A stretch of 64,000 bases of DNA from Mercenaria mercenaria (taxonomy: Eukaryota; Mollusca; Bivalvia; Venerida; Veneridae), in NCBI RefSeq assembly GCF_021730395.1, contig NC_069369.1, positions 62,833,501-62,897,500 on the forward strand, in the 5' to 3' direction. A program made the position numbers and the translations under genes. Shown in pieces: positions 1-12,459 of the stretch. The stretch's first letter is position 1; each line of letters begins with the position of its first letter. Under the pieces are notes generated by a model, which was given only the letters and a program-made list of their open reading frames with translations, ran no database searches and had not been told where the DNA came from.

Positions 1-2197
1 AAAGTTAATTACTCGTTTAGAAATCAGTACTAGTAATAAATATGGAATTCGGTATAATGGTGATCAAACTGTAATACAGCGCTTCCACTCTTATAGTTAA
101 TTAGGTTACGTTCTAAATAGGTTAAATGGATATCTGCAAGACACAATTTTTGTATATTATTATATAATTAGGAAAAATAAGTGCAAGTTTTGTCAAATTA
201 TTCAATAGTACACATGAAAATGTGAAGAACGCCTGCATGTCTCTTAATGCAAAACTATTTTCTATTTTAATACATACTGTTGTGCACTTATACATAATGT
301 GCTGCGCATTAGTTTCTGTTCTGAAGACTGATATAATTGTTTATTAAACATTTAACGCGTTGACTTCCGTTAAATGACTTCATAAATACGAGTAACGTCA
401 CACACCCTTTTTGAAATTTATTATATGACATGTACATCTATTGACGTTTAAGGGTCTGCAATAGCAATGTAATCATAAATAGTATCCATTTATACTTTGA
501 AAGACAGCGTCATTTTTGTTAAGCTGTTTTGAAATTACATAGATTTACCTCCTTCGCCATCGACAAACACCCCTGCTCAACTTAACCAAGGCGCACTTCT
601 TTTCATGGACAGTGATGGAAATGCATGCTACCGTCTACGCCCTAGGGATTTGATTTGAGCAGAACTTACCATTTGCACATATTACAACTACACTTCCACT
701 AACGCTTTGGGAACACTTGACGCAGAAAATGCCTTTACAAACAAATAAACGAATTTAACAGAATGAACATTAATAGCATAACTGAGCTTTATCTTCAAAT
801 AAACTTTAATTTCTGAAAGTTATACTTTATACTAGACAATTAGTTTATAAATATGTATAGCATTTAGAACAAAAAGGAAGTAATCTTCTCAGAGGCATGT
901 GTTAATATGTTATTAAATTATTTTTTTTTGAACTGTATTACTGGCAATAAAAGTATATTTATGAAAAGCAATTTTATATTTCTGAACACAGAAAACTCTC
1001 TAGAAAGCTTGTCTTGTCACGACTTTTTCTGAGCCATTTGGTATATTATTTGCATATTTAATTGATATGATTATGAGTTGAATAAAACTACAATAAAAAA
1101 AAGACTCCAGCGGATGTAAAATGACACCATACAAAACCTTTTAATCGTTTTTTCCAATGTACCTTAACTTAATTGAAAGAAATTTATTTATTTTCAGCTG
1201 ATGAAAATGACGAAAATTAAGTTTTTGAACAAAAATTGAAACTAAGAAGTGTAGCGGTTTCAAATCTGTAAAAGAAAACATAATGTTGGCGTCATTGAAA
1301 GGAATAAATATAATTATACCAGTTTCGGAGAAAAACATAGGGAAAACAAGAGCTAGGTGTGATTGTATTTATGGTAAAACTTATACAATAACAAGACTAA
1401 GCGTAAGCAAAAATGACAACAACAAAAAAAAAAAACGCCAGGTAAATTACAAGCAAATGCAGTGAATTGGTATCCCCCGCCAAAAGCGATAACGGTTTCG
1501 TTATTGAAAAAGCAATGCCCACACACAAACAATAAAAAAATAAACGAATGCAATTGAATTTTGGTCTCCTTCCTTATTAAATTTATGATCGAAAATCATC
1601 TTTCTATATTATCTTGGCCCAATCCACCCAAAATACAGTGGTCTGTATTAAAGCTATCTATTTACCAGGTTTGGTCTGCCCTACGCATTCCTACCTAAAT
1701 GTATTGTGAGAAAGAATTAATGTATTTTTAGTTACAATGATCTTGATTTTGACTAAAGCAACCTAAAATACAAACAAAATAAGGCCTCTATGCAAGTTTC
1801 CTAAATTCCAAGTTTGGTGACAATGCTTTATTCCTTACTGAAGTTATTGAGCAGAAACAATTTTCGTTTTTAGCGTCATCGACCTTGACCTTAACCCCAG
1901 TGACTGGAACGCATATGGTGCCCAAATCATACAGAAATCTCCATACTTAGACTATCCCATAGCAAAAACTGTCACTTAGAAAGCCGTTTGCAAGGAAATA
2001 CCCTATATAGTAAACATGGAACGAAAGCACTTTCACTGTGACACACAGGGCTACATTTCCCAAAAACAATTATTATTATAACCATATTCTAGCCTTTTCC
2101 TAGATATGAAGGGCCATAGATTTTGTCATACTCAACCAGTCTAAATGAAAGTACAGGGCCTTATTGCTCTAAAGCAGATACATGTCTCATTATTTTG
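1..2197. other. AT-rich unassigned DNA, short hairpin repeat at 603-643
   Basis: I see no gene here; reading frames are short and AT-rich. The segment at 603-643 matches a hairpin repeat found again near 10.3 kb (a GGACGGTAG-like stem around TGGAAATGCATG). From about 1790 to 2190 the text resembles degenerate clam repeat sequence, with short phrases such as GACCTTGACCTT, that seems to continue on the far side of the SINE at 2198-2441. Confidence 0.5.
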
Positions 2198-2441
2198 TTC
2201 GGTTTAACGTCGCACCGACATAGACATAGGTCATATGGTGCCTTTCTAGTTTTGATAATTGAGGAAGACCCCATGTGCCCCTCAGTGCATTAATTCATCA
2301 GGAGCGGGCACTTGGGTAGAACCACCGACCTTCTGTAAGCTAGCTGGATGGCTTCCTCAGATGAAGAATTCAAAGCACCGAGTGAGCTCGAACCCACATC
2401 GGTGAAGGGCAAGTGACATTAACCACTCGGCTACGGAGGCC
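2198..2441 (-). mobile_element. tRNA-derived SINE, family A (older copy)
   Basis: Read on the minus strand, this begins with a tRNA-like head (GGCCTCCGTAGCCGAGTGG, then a B-box-like GGTTCGAGCTCAC) and continues into a body that ends with GTCGGTGCGACGTTAAACC. The same head, body and tail order is seen in the plus-strand copy at 59414-59686, which has clear target-site duplications, so this is a member of the same family. The head looks like a Leu/Ser-type tRNA with a long variable arm. No convincing target duplication is visible here, which fits an older insertion. It would have been spread by a LINE-encoded reverse transcriptase. Confidence 0.8.
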
Positions 2442-4616
2442 TGCTACACGTTTTATCACAATCCTTCAAACCATGCCTGAGATATAATTCAGGACGGACG
2501 AAAAATGGAAATCCCATATATGCAATAACTATACATGTACAAGGGGCAATAAGTCTTGTCTTACCCAGGCAGTTAGGCTGAAAGTTGCAAGGTGGCATTT
2601 CCCTACAGCAGTTAACATTTCTACCATGTTTTATTCAAATATTCAAAAGTATGTCATAGATATGGCTTCGGATGGACGGAAGAAATGCAGACGGATGGAA
2701 AACGTCAAAACTTTGTCCCTCAACACTCGGTGGAGGAAAGCCATTGCGACACTGTATTTTACCTAGTTTTAAAATGTAGGGCATGCTATCGGAATTAGGG
2801 AACGACGCAACTGTAGCAAACCAATTATAAATATCATTCTCTAGAGTAACATTTGTAGACAGAAGGACGTTTCAGTTACTTCAGCTCAATTGAAATTAAA
2901 TTTATTCCCTACAGTTACACGGAGTGTTTGTATTTAAGTAGCATTTCGCATTCTTAACATATCGGGGTCCTGGACGCACAATTAAGGAAAAAACACATGA
3001 GGAACATTTCATTTCTTGCGTTTATTAAGGAGACCAAGTCAAATCATATCATTGTAAATCATCTACAATTTTAAATGTGAAGCAGATATATACGTTAAAC
3101 ATTTATCATTTCATTCATACAAAATGAAGTAATTTACTTATGCTCTTATTGAGTTTCAGTTATCAATTAACATGCATTCGTGAATAAATCATGTTTGTTT
3201 TACATACTAAATATTTCTCTCTCTGTTGACAAATGCACGCAACAGAAATTATTAACATTATAACTTATTGCAGTTGGTGTATTATTCAAACTTACAAAAA
3301 CTTGCGATGTTCCAGTAACGGCCAAAAGAAGCACAAACATTTAAACAGCAATATTGTGGTGTTAATTATTTTATAGCTTTGATATAGGATGAAAATATTA
3401 ATATAAACGCAAGTGTTAAGGCTGACATAAACATTAGGATGTGCACATTGTATATTATTTTATCACATGTTAAGATAAAATGGCTAAGCAAGAAATACTG
3501 CACTCGAAACCATGTCAAAGCGGGCCTTTTCTTACTCTTTTTATTGATATGCTAAGACCCATTGTCAAAATTAAAATATATGTCTTTATTTTATGCTTAT
3601 AGATATTTTGTTCACAATACAGTATGGGTTGTATTTCAGAGCCTCATTCGTATTGAAAGAAAAAAATCCGTATTGCACTAAGTGGAAATCCGATTATATA
3701 TTTTGCCTTTGACTTGTTTCATTGATATGCATTCTCCGATAAAAACATTTTAATGCTCACTGCAAATAAAATCATTGTTTGTCGTTCAGATGCGTATTAT
3801 ATATATAATTCCTTCGCATCTGAAATCCAAACTGTATTTACAATGATTTTATTCAACGATAAATCACAAAATGAGATATATTATTTCTTAAACAACTGTA
3901 TATAATACGCAATGATTTTATTCAAAAGCACATCACTAAATGAGATATATTATTTCGATTCTAACACGTTACCAAGGATTTTTGAGTGGAGCGCTCTACA
4001 TCCTTGACGACATCAATCAAATATTTGCCTGTTTTCTGTTGGTTTCTTTTCCAGAGCGCCGCTATGCCGTTTGACGCTATGACGTAATAATTGTGTCGTC
4101 AGAAAAATGAATTGTTTTACAATAACACACAACTTTCAGCCTTCTTTGTTTAATAGGAATGGGAATCAAGTTGTGTTAGAATTGGAATTTTATACTTTTT
4201 GTTTTCATCAGTAATCTTATAAGAAACAAAATTTAATACATCATTTGATATGAAATTAAAAATTGTACAACCTTCTTCTAGTATGAAGTTTTTTATTGAG
4301 AGCTTGCACAAATCCTATTCAGGAACGATTCATACTGCATTAAAGTGAGTATTTAATATAATGACAATGACACTTATTCATAAGGAACATGCAGCGATTG
4401 TTATAACATGCATATACGATTTCTTTCAGAAAATTAAACTCTGTTTCAGACGAATTTGCATCATACTATATTTCATTCGGTATCAGTTTTCGGAAATTTT
4501 CAATTTAGATTCGCCTAATGGTGTTCTTTTTGTATTTTCTTAATATACAGTGCTAAAAATTAGAATTCAGATTGTACTACACGCATATTTTTAATTTCCT
4601 ACTGTTACAGGGAACC
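2442..4616. other. AT-rich unassigned DNA
   Basis: No coding potential or RNA gene is recognised. Around 2500-2760 the sequence still looks like the degenerate repeat that flanks the SINE. The only clear structure is the short tandem duplication at 3839-3956, listed separately. Confidence 0.5.
3839..3956. repeat. Tandem duplication with 70-bp period
   Basis: The phrase CAATGATTTTATTCAA followed by an ATCAC core and ATGAGATATATTATTTC occurs at about 3839-3889 and again at 3910-3956. A related inverted piece, AAATAAAATCATTG, lies just upstream near 3765. This is a local tandem duplication with a nearby inverted partial copy. No function is implied. Confidence 0.75.
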
Positions 4617-4830
4617 AGCTAACCTTATTTCTTCAGACAGCTGCTGTGAACAGCGGAATGTGAGACAGCGCACTTAACATCAAGTTTGGAGGACAGTTTA
4701 CCAAACATCTTTTTTTCAGACAGTTCACTAGTCATCTAGTAAGTTTAGGCAGCTTTATAGGCAATACGTTTGTACGACAGATTACTAGACGTCCACCTTA
4801 TACAACAGCTGATTAGACACCCAGCTTGTT
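4617..4830. repeat. Degenerate short repeat around a CAGACAGNTNACTAGNC motif
   Basis: Loosely related phrases recur: CAGACAGCTGCTGTGAACAG, GACAGTTTACCAAACATC, CAGACAGTTCACTAGTCATC, CGACAGATTACTAGACGTCC and AACAGCTGATTAGACACCC. Spacing is irregular, so this is a decayed repeat. Confidence 0.4.
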
Positions 4831-4918
4831 TCAGTGTAAATTCGTACACAATGTTTTGATCACAACTTTGAAATCATTGATTGGGTTGTGAGCTGCAGAG
4901 ATTTTGTTTGATTGTTTA

Positions 4919-5174
4919 GAGTTAAACGCCGTTCTTTTTAACAGTATTTCAGTTATGTAACGGCGGGAAGTCAACCTTACCGGTGTTCCTGGATTCTGTA
5001 CCATCTCCGCGATTAACTGCCAACTTCCCCGCATGAATCAGAGGTGGAGAACGAATGATTTCAGACACAATTTCTTCTATCAAATCGTCACGGAGAACAT
5101 ACGCCTCTCCCGGGGATCGAACTCACGACCCCGCGATCCGTAGAAATGCGCTCTCCCTACTGAGCTAAGCGGGC
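4919..5174 (-). mobile_element. tRNA-derived SINE, family B
   Basis: On the minus strand the element starts with GCCCGCTTAGCTCAGTAGGG, an A-box-like head, followed by a B box (GAGTTCGATCCCC), then a body containing TCCACCTCTGATTCATG and a tail reading CCGCCGTTACATAACTGAAA and GGCGTTTAAC. A second full copy lies at 47651-47944 and partial copies at 55838-56013 and 23096-23175. The head plus body layout and the repeated 3' end identify a tRNA-headed SINE. Whether it belongs to a named mollusc superfamily (V-SINE, MetaSINE and so on) cannot be settled without a database comparison. Confidence 0.85.
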
Positions 5175-6914
5175 AGAGACTTTGAATCACATAAGACCTG
5201 TAGGTTGCCCTGTCTGCACAATGACTTACATATGTTTGTAAATATTACATCTGCCTTCAATGTAGGGAATTACAGAAACAATATTAAGTATCAATAATTT
5301 TTTAATGATATATAACTGCTCGTGATTGTCACTTCTAGTTAATAATGAAGAATTTCTCTTACAGTTCAGTTCTGAGCAACCCCATTATACATTCATAGTT
5401 CTCCAGAGTAATTTTTAACGGCATCAGGATACCTTATTAACTTTACCACAATAAAACGTAAAGTTATTTACAATGGTAACATTGATTTGTTATATTTAAT
5501 TGCCATTATGATGCATTATGTACCGATCGCAGAGGAGCAATATAGGAAAAAATAAATAAGGAATATCTCTCTTTTTACACTGATTAATGGAAACCCGGCC
5601 ATACGTCCTAATTGTAGTAATAAATCAGACATTTCCTTTAGTGTGAAGTGAATCCCAAATTCTTCTTTCGACATACAATGCATAATTAAGCTATCGGAGT
5701 TCGTATTATACATTCAGCCATCAAATTGCATGGAAATGTAAAGGGCTTCAATCTAATACGTAATTTGTTTTATTTATATAAAGACGAAAGCTGATACAAA
5801 ATGAGCATATACAAGTCCTTCCCTTAGGGATAATAGCATGTAAAATATAAACGATTATATTAGAAATGAAATCAGTTGATATTGAGTTTTATGTTGAAAT
5901 GTCTATAACGTTTGTAAGCAATTTACCTGGCAAGCAATAGTTTTACACAGTGTTGTAAATAAGGAACATGGCAAGGATTTAAGTTTAAGATATGAGTGGG
6001 AAATCCGGGCTTGGTTTTGCTATTGTCCGTTCTAAGGTGTGTAGTACTCCCCTCCATCTTCCTATATGTTGTGTCTCTTTATTACATCTGTTTTGATAAT
6101 ATTTTATTTTATTCATTTTTGATAATTAAGGACATACGTTTAATAAGAAAAATAAGTCATATTCAATGAACGCAGCCACTCATACAACATTTCATATGAA
6201 AATAAAACATTAATCAGTTAACAATTGCAATGATATGACCTGTCAATATCAAGCTATTTAATAGCTCATACAAAATATATATAATTTATATTTATACATG
6301 TAACAACATGGATTTATTCTTGTTATGAATAAAAGTAATACAAAATTTATACAAAATAGTACAAAATTAATCTGAAGACTAGGCTAGTTGTTTTATCATA
6401 TAAACTTCATGTGTCTGTATCAGGATTTGTACAAATGGAGAGTCTAGTGTAAGTTCGTACGAATTTGTAAAATAGTAATAAAGTCATAATTGCTTTTGTG
6501 GACAGACGTCGTAAGACTTGGTTTATAGCCATCGGCCATATAGCGGTTCAGACAGAAATTATGCTTTAATGTAATATAAGTTCCTGCTGTCAGATATAAT
6601 CATTTTATGAGAAACATTGAACTTGCCTGAATTACCTTATTTTGTACATCCATATGCATATAAAATAATATACAGCGAAAAAAAAACAACAACAAGATAT
6701 GTTCAATAAACAGTATAAAACAAGATAAGAATGTACTCGGTCATTCACTTTAGAATTATAAGAGACAATTTAAATTTGACATTTACATTAAATTCGTATA
6801 AAGATTATATTAAATGTTCAGATTAACTAATTTCGAAAACTGTTTCTGGAAAAAATACCTTTGTTAATTAGAATAAAATGCCTCTCTACAAATATATCGC
6901 CTAATTACCTGTTA
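5175..6914. other. AT-rich unassigned DNA
   Basis: No gene, RNA or clear repeat recognised. Open frames are short and of the local AT-rich composition. Confidence 0.5.
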
Positions 6915-7060
6915 CAGTTGAATTTCGATATCTCGAACTCTAAGGGATCGCGTGTTTTACTTCGAGATAACCGAAATTCGACTTAAGACATTTTGTGCAC
7001 ATGTTTTCGAATGCCTCAGAGATTCTTAGATAAGCGTGTTCAAGATATCGAGTTAAACTG
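6915..7060. mobile_element. Pogo/Tigger-like MITE
   Basis: The left end reads CAGTTGAATTTCGATATCTC and the right end, reversed, CAGTTTAACTCGATATCTTG, giving terminal inverted repeats that start CAGTT as in pogo/Tigger-type elements. An internal inverted segment (TATCTCGAA ... TTCGAGATAACCG) adds a second stem. A TA dinucleotide precedes the left end; the right flank reads TT, so the expected TA duplication is not intact. At 146 bp it has no coding capacity and would depend on a transposase from elsewhere. Family assignment rests on end sequence only. Confidence 0.55.
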
Positions 7061-8181
7061 TTTACGATAAAACTAAACAAGTACAATTGTTTTTTGTTGT
7101 TGTTTTTTTTTTTAAATATATATATGTAAATATTATCTTCGGTTCTTAAGAAGAATCCGAATACGTCCGATATGAAACTTGAACGTCAATATGGAAAAAA
7201 ACAACAAAAGTTTTAGGTTCTGTTGGTACTTAAGGAAGTAGGATCTTGTTTTTTCTACAGTTAAGATTTTTTTTCATACTCTCGGACAAGATTACTTTCT
7301 AAGACATTCAAGAGTAGAAAAAGTACAGGTCAAAGCTTACAATATTTATATGTACAACGTTTGGTTTAAATCATGAATTATATTGACCTTCATCTGCGTG
7401 GAAATTATGAAATACGGCATTACAAATTAATTGTGAAATAAAAAGAACAGAAAATAGTTTGAAAGTTCTCTTATATTTTCTTTGTGTTTACCTTTTTTCA
7501 AACTCTAATATAGTTTATTTGTGCCAATTCTTTAATAACATTTAACTGATTTCTACAGGCTAGCAAACTAAGAACTGACATTTTCAAAGACTTGAAACAA
7601 GACACCATTAAAACAAAAATTAAATGCCTGGATCAACTGTACTCGGTAACATTAATGAAATTTTTAATAAGCATTTCGGTTTTTTTATGATGTATGAAAT
7701 TGTCTTTAAAGGTTATTTTGTTATCTCGTTTCGGAGATATATGATTTGTCCCCTGTTAAATACATAACGGAAACAATATTATGCATCAGTGTATTTAAAA
7801 TGTGAGTGGTATATTGCACGAAAGAATACAAGAATTACCTAACTCAGAAAACACTCGTCCTTTTCTAGTATTGACTGTCAGAATAATTTGTATATCTGAT
7901 ATATTGATAACGTAACACATAAGCACAGATAGTGCTTGACTCCCTTTTCATGTTGTCATTGCTAAAATTATTGTTGAATTGCTGTATATAACTGAATTTG
8001 GGTCATTTGTGGCTGATTTGGGTTCATTATGTGGATGGCTGAGTCCCAGCATCGCACATTATTTCATATAAAAAAGTTAAAGGGAACCAGATATTTGATA
8101 GAGCAGGTACTCGTTGTAAAACGTTATGTTTAAATTTGGACCAGTCAGAAACAAGTTCTAAAAATAGCACGTCTGCTGGGG
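7061..8181. other. AT-rich unassigned DNA
   Basis: No gene recognised. It contains simple poly-T and poly-A stretches, including TTTTTGTTGTTGTTTTTTTT near 7090-7112, and leads up to the core promoter at 8182. Confidence 0.5.
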
Positions 8182-8216
8182 TATAAATAGGTAAATTGAT
8201 GACAGAGAGCTCATTC
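8182..8216 (+). promoter_or_regulatory. RNA polymerase II core promoter (TATA plus initiator)
   Basis: TATAAATAG sits at 8182-8190, and TCATTC, a match to the animal initiator consensus TCAKTY, sits at 8211-8216. The presumed start A at 8213 lies 31 bp downstream of the first T of the TATA box, the canonical spacing. In such AT-rich DNA a TATA string alone means little; the matched initiator at exact spacing and the change in sequence character downstream are what make it notable. Transcription itself is inferred. Confidence 0.5.
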
Positions 8217-8790
8217 GGTATCCAGCGGTGGAAGAAGACACATCGAGGATTCAACTAATAATTTATCCCAGTACCTTGAGAAGGAGACTATTGCAGTTAC
8301 CCTGTCAGGGCGGATAAATTATTAAAAAGAAAACTTTGGAAGTTCTAAGACTAAAGAAGAGTAGCAGAATTTCGATAAGGTTTCGAGCTATAGGGCCAGC
8401 GCATAGGAGTTTTACCTTAAAGGTAATTGAATGCTATAGACGATAGCATATATCGGCTGAGCATCGGGTAGCTGAGACAGAGACCCAGAGTTTGGTAATC
8501 TACTGAGATAGTAGGAGAGTTCCAGCTTATAGACGGTTCAGCATTATTGGCGAAGTACAGCCAAGGCATCGGGGATAATACCTATATGGTAGTTGAATGC
8601 TACATATGATAGCATATAGGCGCTGAGCATCCAGGAGTCAGGGCAATCTTATAGAGTTTGAGAGGACAGAGGCCGAGCATCTATGCGATAGGACTCGTGT
8701 GTTGTTGATTCAAAGACATTGTCTGACGGGATCTTCAACAAAAAGACCAGTCAAGTATAGAGTCTCCAGCCTATAGGAGTTTGAGCTAAA
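8213..8790 (+). ncRNA. Hairpin-rich non-coding segment behind a core promoter
   Basis: This stretch follows the TATA/initiator promoter and has many stops in all plus frames, so it does not encode a protein. It is unusually rich in perfect local stems: AATAATTTATCC with GGATAAATTATT (about 8260-8324), TACCTT with AAGGTA, ATGCTA with TAGCAT (seen twice, near 8431 and 8601, with different loops), CTACT with AGTAG, TTGGC with GCCAA, and TTGTTGA with TCAACAA. The phrase around the ATGCTA hairpin, ending CTGAGCATC, recurs about 170 bp later. I do not recognise a known RNA class; a template for the TTAGGG telomere repeat is not visible. It could be a structured long non-coding RNA or the leader of a retroelement. 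Confidence 0.3.
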
Positions 8791-10258
8791 TGGAAATTGT
8801 TAGTTTGAAATATTTATTGATTTGCCTGATCCCTGAAATTGTCTAGCTGATAATTAAAATAATTTACGAATCATTAGTACACGAATCATTTAGGCAAGGT
8901 AGCCAGAGGAAAATTCTATTTCTGAGATATTTGGTCTCACCAGCTTTACGTTTTAACAAAGGACATTCTACATCGTTTGTCAGCTAGTCTAAGACATAGT
9001 CACCTTAGTGATTGGACCCAAACCATTGTTCAAGATACTAAAGGCGCAGGCACTTCCCTGGGTCATATAACCAGTATCCTGACATTCACATTAAATTTAT
9101 ATTCATAAGTCAGCTTTGTGGCTGGGTTAATAATGCAGATGCATGCAAAATTATGGATTCAATGATTAGACCAGCATTCCATTATCTAATCTTGCTTTTG
9201 CAGAATACCTGGAATAATGTTTGTATTTTATTTTTTAAGATAAAACTCAATCAATCGTGCTTCAGCTGGCTACCACATAAATTTGCTTTTAACATCATAC
9301 AGATATCTTTCTTGATATATCATATATCAGTATTCATTCAGATTGTTATAAAGTTGGCCCATCGTTGATTTATATATGGTTGTAGAAATAACTCAGAATT
9401 TCCCGAAGAGAATGGAAAAGAACTATACCACTCATGAAAACACTTGTAACTTTTAAAAGAATTATCAGCTGAAACTCATTTCCGAATAAAACGCTAGTTA
9501 CGGATATATTCTGATATATTCATTCCGCAAAAGTAAAGAGCATACAAATGTGTACTGGGTCGAGCAGTTATAACGCTTTAATACTACGACACAGGGCCTA
9601 AGATGCACAGAACAAATGTTCAGAACGAACAATTTGTATCAACTGACTTTTTGCACTCAACCTGCGTTTACGTGTTAGAGCTTAATGAACTTCTTTCGCT
9701 CTTGTTTTAGAAAACAACATCATTTCTTATACAGTACTGGACCATCAGAAGTTACAATTAATGGAAAGCCTCAAATAGGTTTAAATTATGACTATATGTA
9801 ATAGCAATTTATTAGTTGCAACAGAACAAAATCATGATACAACATAAAACCGCATGAATCCTACACATACCTACAATATTTGTTTTACTAGATAAATTAG
9901 AACAAATTTGTCTCATCATTTCTCATTCTGGTCCCAAGACAGGCACTTGTAATACGTGACGTACTTCTTGTAACGGTCATTTGCTTTCTAAAATCAATAG
10001 TAATAAAGGTCGTTTCGAAAGTTAATAATTATTCAAATATTCCAGGGCCATGTTGTCTAAATAACATCATATTTGAGTACATTATGATGCGACTTTTCTG
10101 CAATCGTTTCATAAACATTATTATTTATTCATGCAAGATAGTCCTGCAGACACAAAATAGACATTTACGGCGGATATATTCTTATTGCAGTATGAGATAT
10201 CAAAACAGAGAAAAGTGGAAACCTCACAGGTCGCTCAACACGACAAAAACGAAAATGT
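8791..10258. other. AT-rich unassigned DNA
   Basis: No gene, tRNA or clear repeat recognised. Any transcript starting at 8213 could run into this stretch, but no splice or polyadenylation arrangement stands out. Confidence 0.45.
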
Positions 10259-10327
10259 TGCAGGCTCGGTTTGATTGAGCCTGTTCATGGACGGTAGTGG
10301 AAATGCATGCTACCGTCCACGCCCTCT
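10259..10327. repeat. Double-hairpin repeat
   Basis: Two adjacent stems are visible: CAGGCTC pairs with GAGCCTG around GGTTTGATT, and GGACGGTAG pairs with CTACCGTCC around TGGAAATGCATG. The second stem recurs at 603-643, and the first at about 53970-53993 with a paired change (CAGACTC with GAGTCTG). Dispersed copies with conserved stems point to a small repeat family. Its origin is unknown. Confidence 0.6.
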
Positions 10328-12296
10328 AGCCCCGGGTTGAGAACATTTACACAGTCATGCTAAAAGTACAAAAAGCACTTTATAGACATCCACAGATGTA
10401 TTCAAACGGCGGTGAACATGGAACCTTCAATGATACACGTGTTGAGGCGTGTAATTCCATGAAGAGCGGCGTTTGGTCCCCAGATAAACCCTGCTTATTT
10501 ATGTGTCTAAGATATTAGCAATGGATTCTTATATTATTTGTCAACATAACCATTCATTGGCTTGAATGTACGCTTATAGTAACAATCATTACGCGTACAA
10601 ACATACACTAGAAGCGATAACTATAGAAAACCTTAAACCATATTTTTTTCTTCCTGGTCGTAAAAACAGAAGACATTCATAATTCTTATGCCTGTATCGG
10701 AACTTATATTATTTAAAAATAATACTGTAACAGCTGTGTCGTAACAATCTATTTTCGTGCATTACATCACAAGTAACTCCATTGGTCCAAAATCAAGAGA
10801 TTGCTGATAGATTTACATTCAACAGAAACCTACCAATCGGGTTTGATAATTACTTACCTCTATTATACCAAACCGTCCCAATCACCCGAACTGGTCATAA
10901 ACTAAAGAGACACACAGCGATGTTGCTATAGCGTTTCTAAAACATTTTGCTATCTTAACTTAGCCAAAATGAGGCGCTTTGTGGAGTCAAAGGAACCGCA
11001 GAGACGTTTCTCGGTACTATATTTTCATTTTACGGTTCTTTGTCTTGTACGGCGTAGGAATTGCTTGGTAACTGTTCTGAGGTATCTAGCGATTGGATTA
11101 CGGGAATCATTGATTGACGGCAACACACCTTCATTTAAAGATTTCTGTTCGGGAATCTATGAATTCAGGCTTGAACTATTTAGTTACAGTTTCCTTTCCG
11201 TTCAACACGGAAGATAGATGAAGTACAAAACTAAAGACACGGGACCCAGAAATCCACTAAAACCATAAATAATCTCTACATAAGCATTATTTTATTCTCA
11301 AGAACATTTACTTATATCTTCTAACGGATTTTCAGTAAATACGTACAACCCAATAGTAATCTTTGCATGCATACTGTAGTTCAACTATGTTGTCAATCAG
11401 TTCCATCGAGTCGTTTTTGTGATACTAATAAATTTATCGTAAACTCGTATCTGTTGTTAATTCCGTTATTAAAACACTGTTAGTAGTTGTCCCTAACATT
11501 ATTGGCTACTGATGAAGTATATATTACATAGTTTTACTTCGGGAAACATAGCTTAGTGAATCAAAAACAAGTTTAACGTGTACAGTATAGTGTTGGTAAT
11601 TCTATCGAAAACGAAAGTAATACAATGGGAATGTACATAAAAGGTGATAACGTATATGTTTGTAAGCATATGCGTATGTATGTATTAGTAATTAAAATGA
11701 TTTTGGTGAACCGGATACGTTTGTATATGCTCCCGAGGAAATCAGCACTTCGCAGTGCCATTCGCCTGATATTAAATTTGAGCCATCCGTTATCCAACAA
11801 TTTGTGTAACGATTTTATCTTGCTGACTACTCTTTACTTCAATATTTTCTGAATTTGAACATTACATTACATTACAAAACAGTTTACAGAATCCATATTT
11901 TTCCGACTACTTTATACTTCAGTCTTTGCTAAATAAATTGTAACTGGACACAAAATGACGCAGGCTAAATACTAATGAATTGGTAGGTAATGGTATTATC
12001 AAGACATTTTGTAAACTAACAAAGCTACTTACAGTAAATGCATACATGAATCTTGCAACCATAATTTGTTTGGTTTATGACATCATGCGTTGTTCATAGC
12101 TGATTAACACAAGCCGTTAAATGCGCAGTTATACTTTGACTGAATCAAGAAACACAAAAGCTCATTTATGGAGATAGGAATGGGTTCAATTCAGAAACTC
12201 TTACAACTTTAGCTATCATCCTTTCGAGAAACACAAGTTGGTAATAATACCGTTAGGGGTAGATAAGAATGTTACATTTTTCTCACTGTGGGCATT
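10328..12296. other. AT-rich unassigned DNA
   Basis: An 82-codon open frame at 10969-11217 (plus) and others of similar size lie here, but none has a recognisable motif, biased composition or splice context, and I do not call them genes. Nothing else is recognised. Confidence 0.45.
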
Positions 12297-12459
12297 ATAC
12301 CATTGTAACTCTTGTCTATATTTCAATTTAGGCAGTACCATTAATTGTTAATATGGGTGCTTACCTAAAAGATACTGACTGAATGGCGAACAGTGCAGAT
12401 CTTGATCAGACTGCACGCCGCAAAGGCAGGATCAATCGTGTCCAGTATGATAAAGGGTA
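12297..12459 (+). mobile_element. Inverted-repeat element family 2, internally shortened copy
   Basis: It shares with the copy at 18032-18246 the phrases GGCAGTACCATTAA, ACTGACTGAATGGCGAACAG, GATCAGACTGCAC and GATCAATCGTGTCCAG. One half of the core hairpin (the GTGCAGGCTGATC arm) is absent here. It is a short non-coding repeat, likely a MITE or foldback element. Confidence 0.65.

Noticed and set aside
6660-6720. Poly-A tract as evidence of a processed retrocopy
   Set aside because: No gene-like sequence precedes it and A-runs are common in this DNA.
8213-8790. Telomerase RNA or RNase P RNA
   Set aside because: No telomere-repeat template and none of the conserved blocks I would recognise for RNase P are visible.
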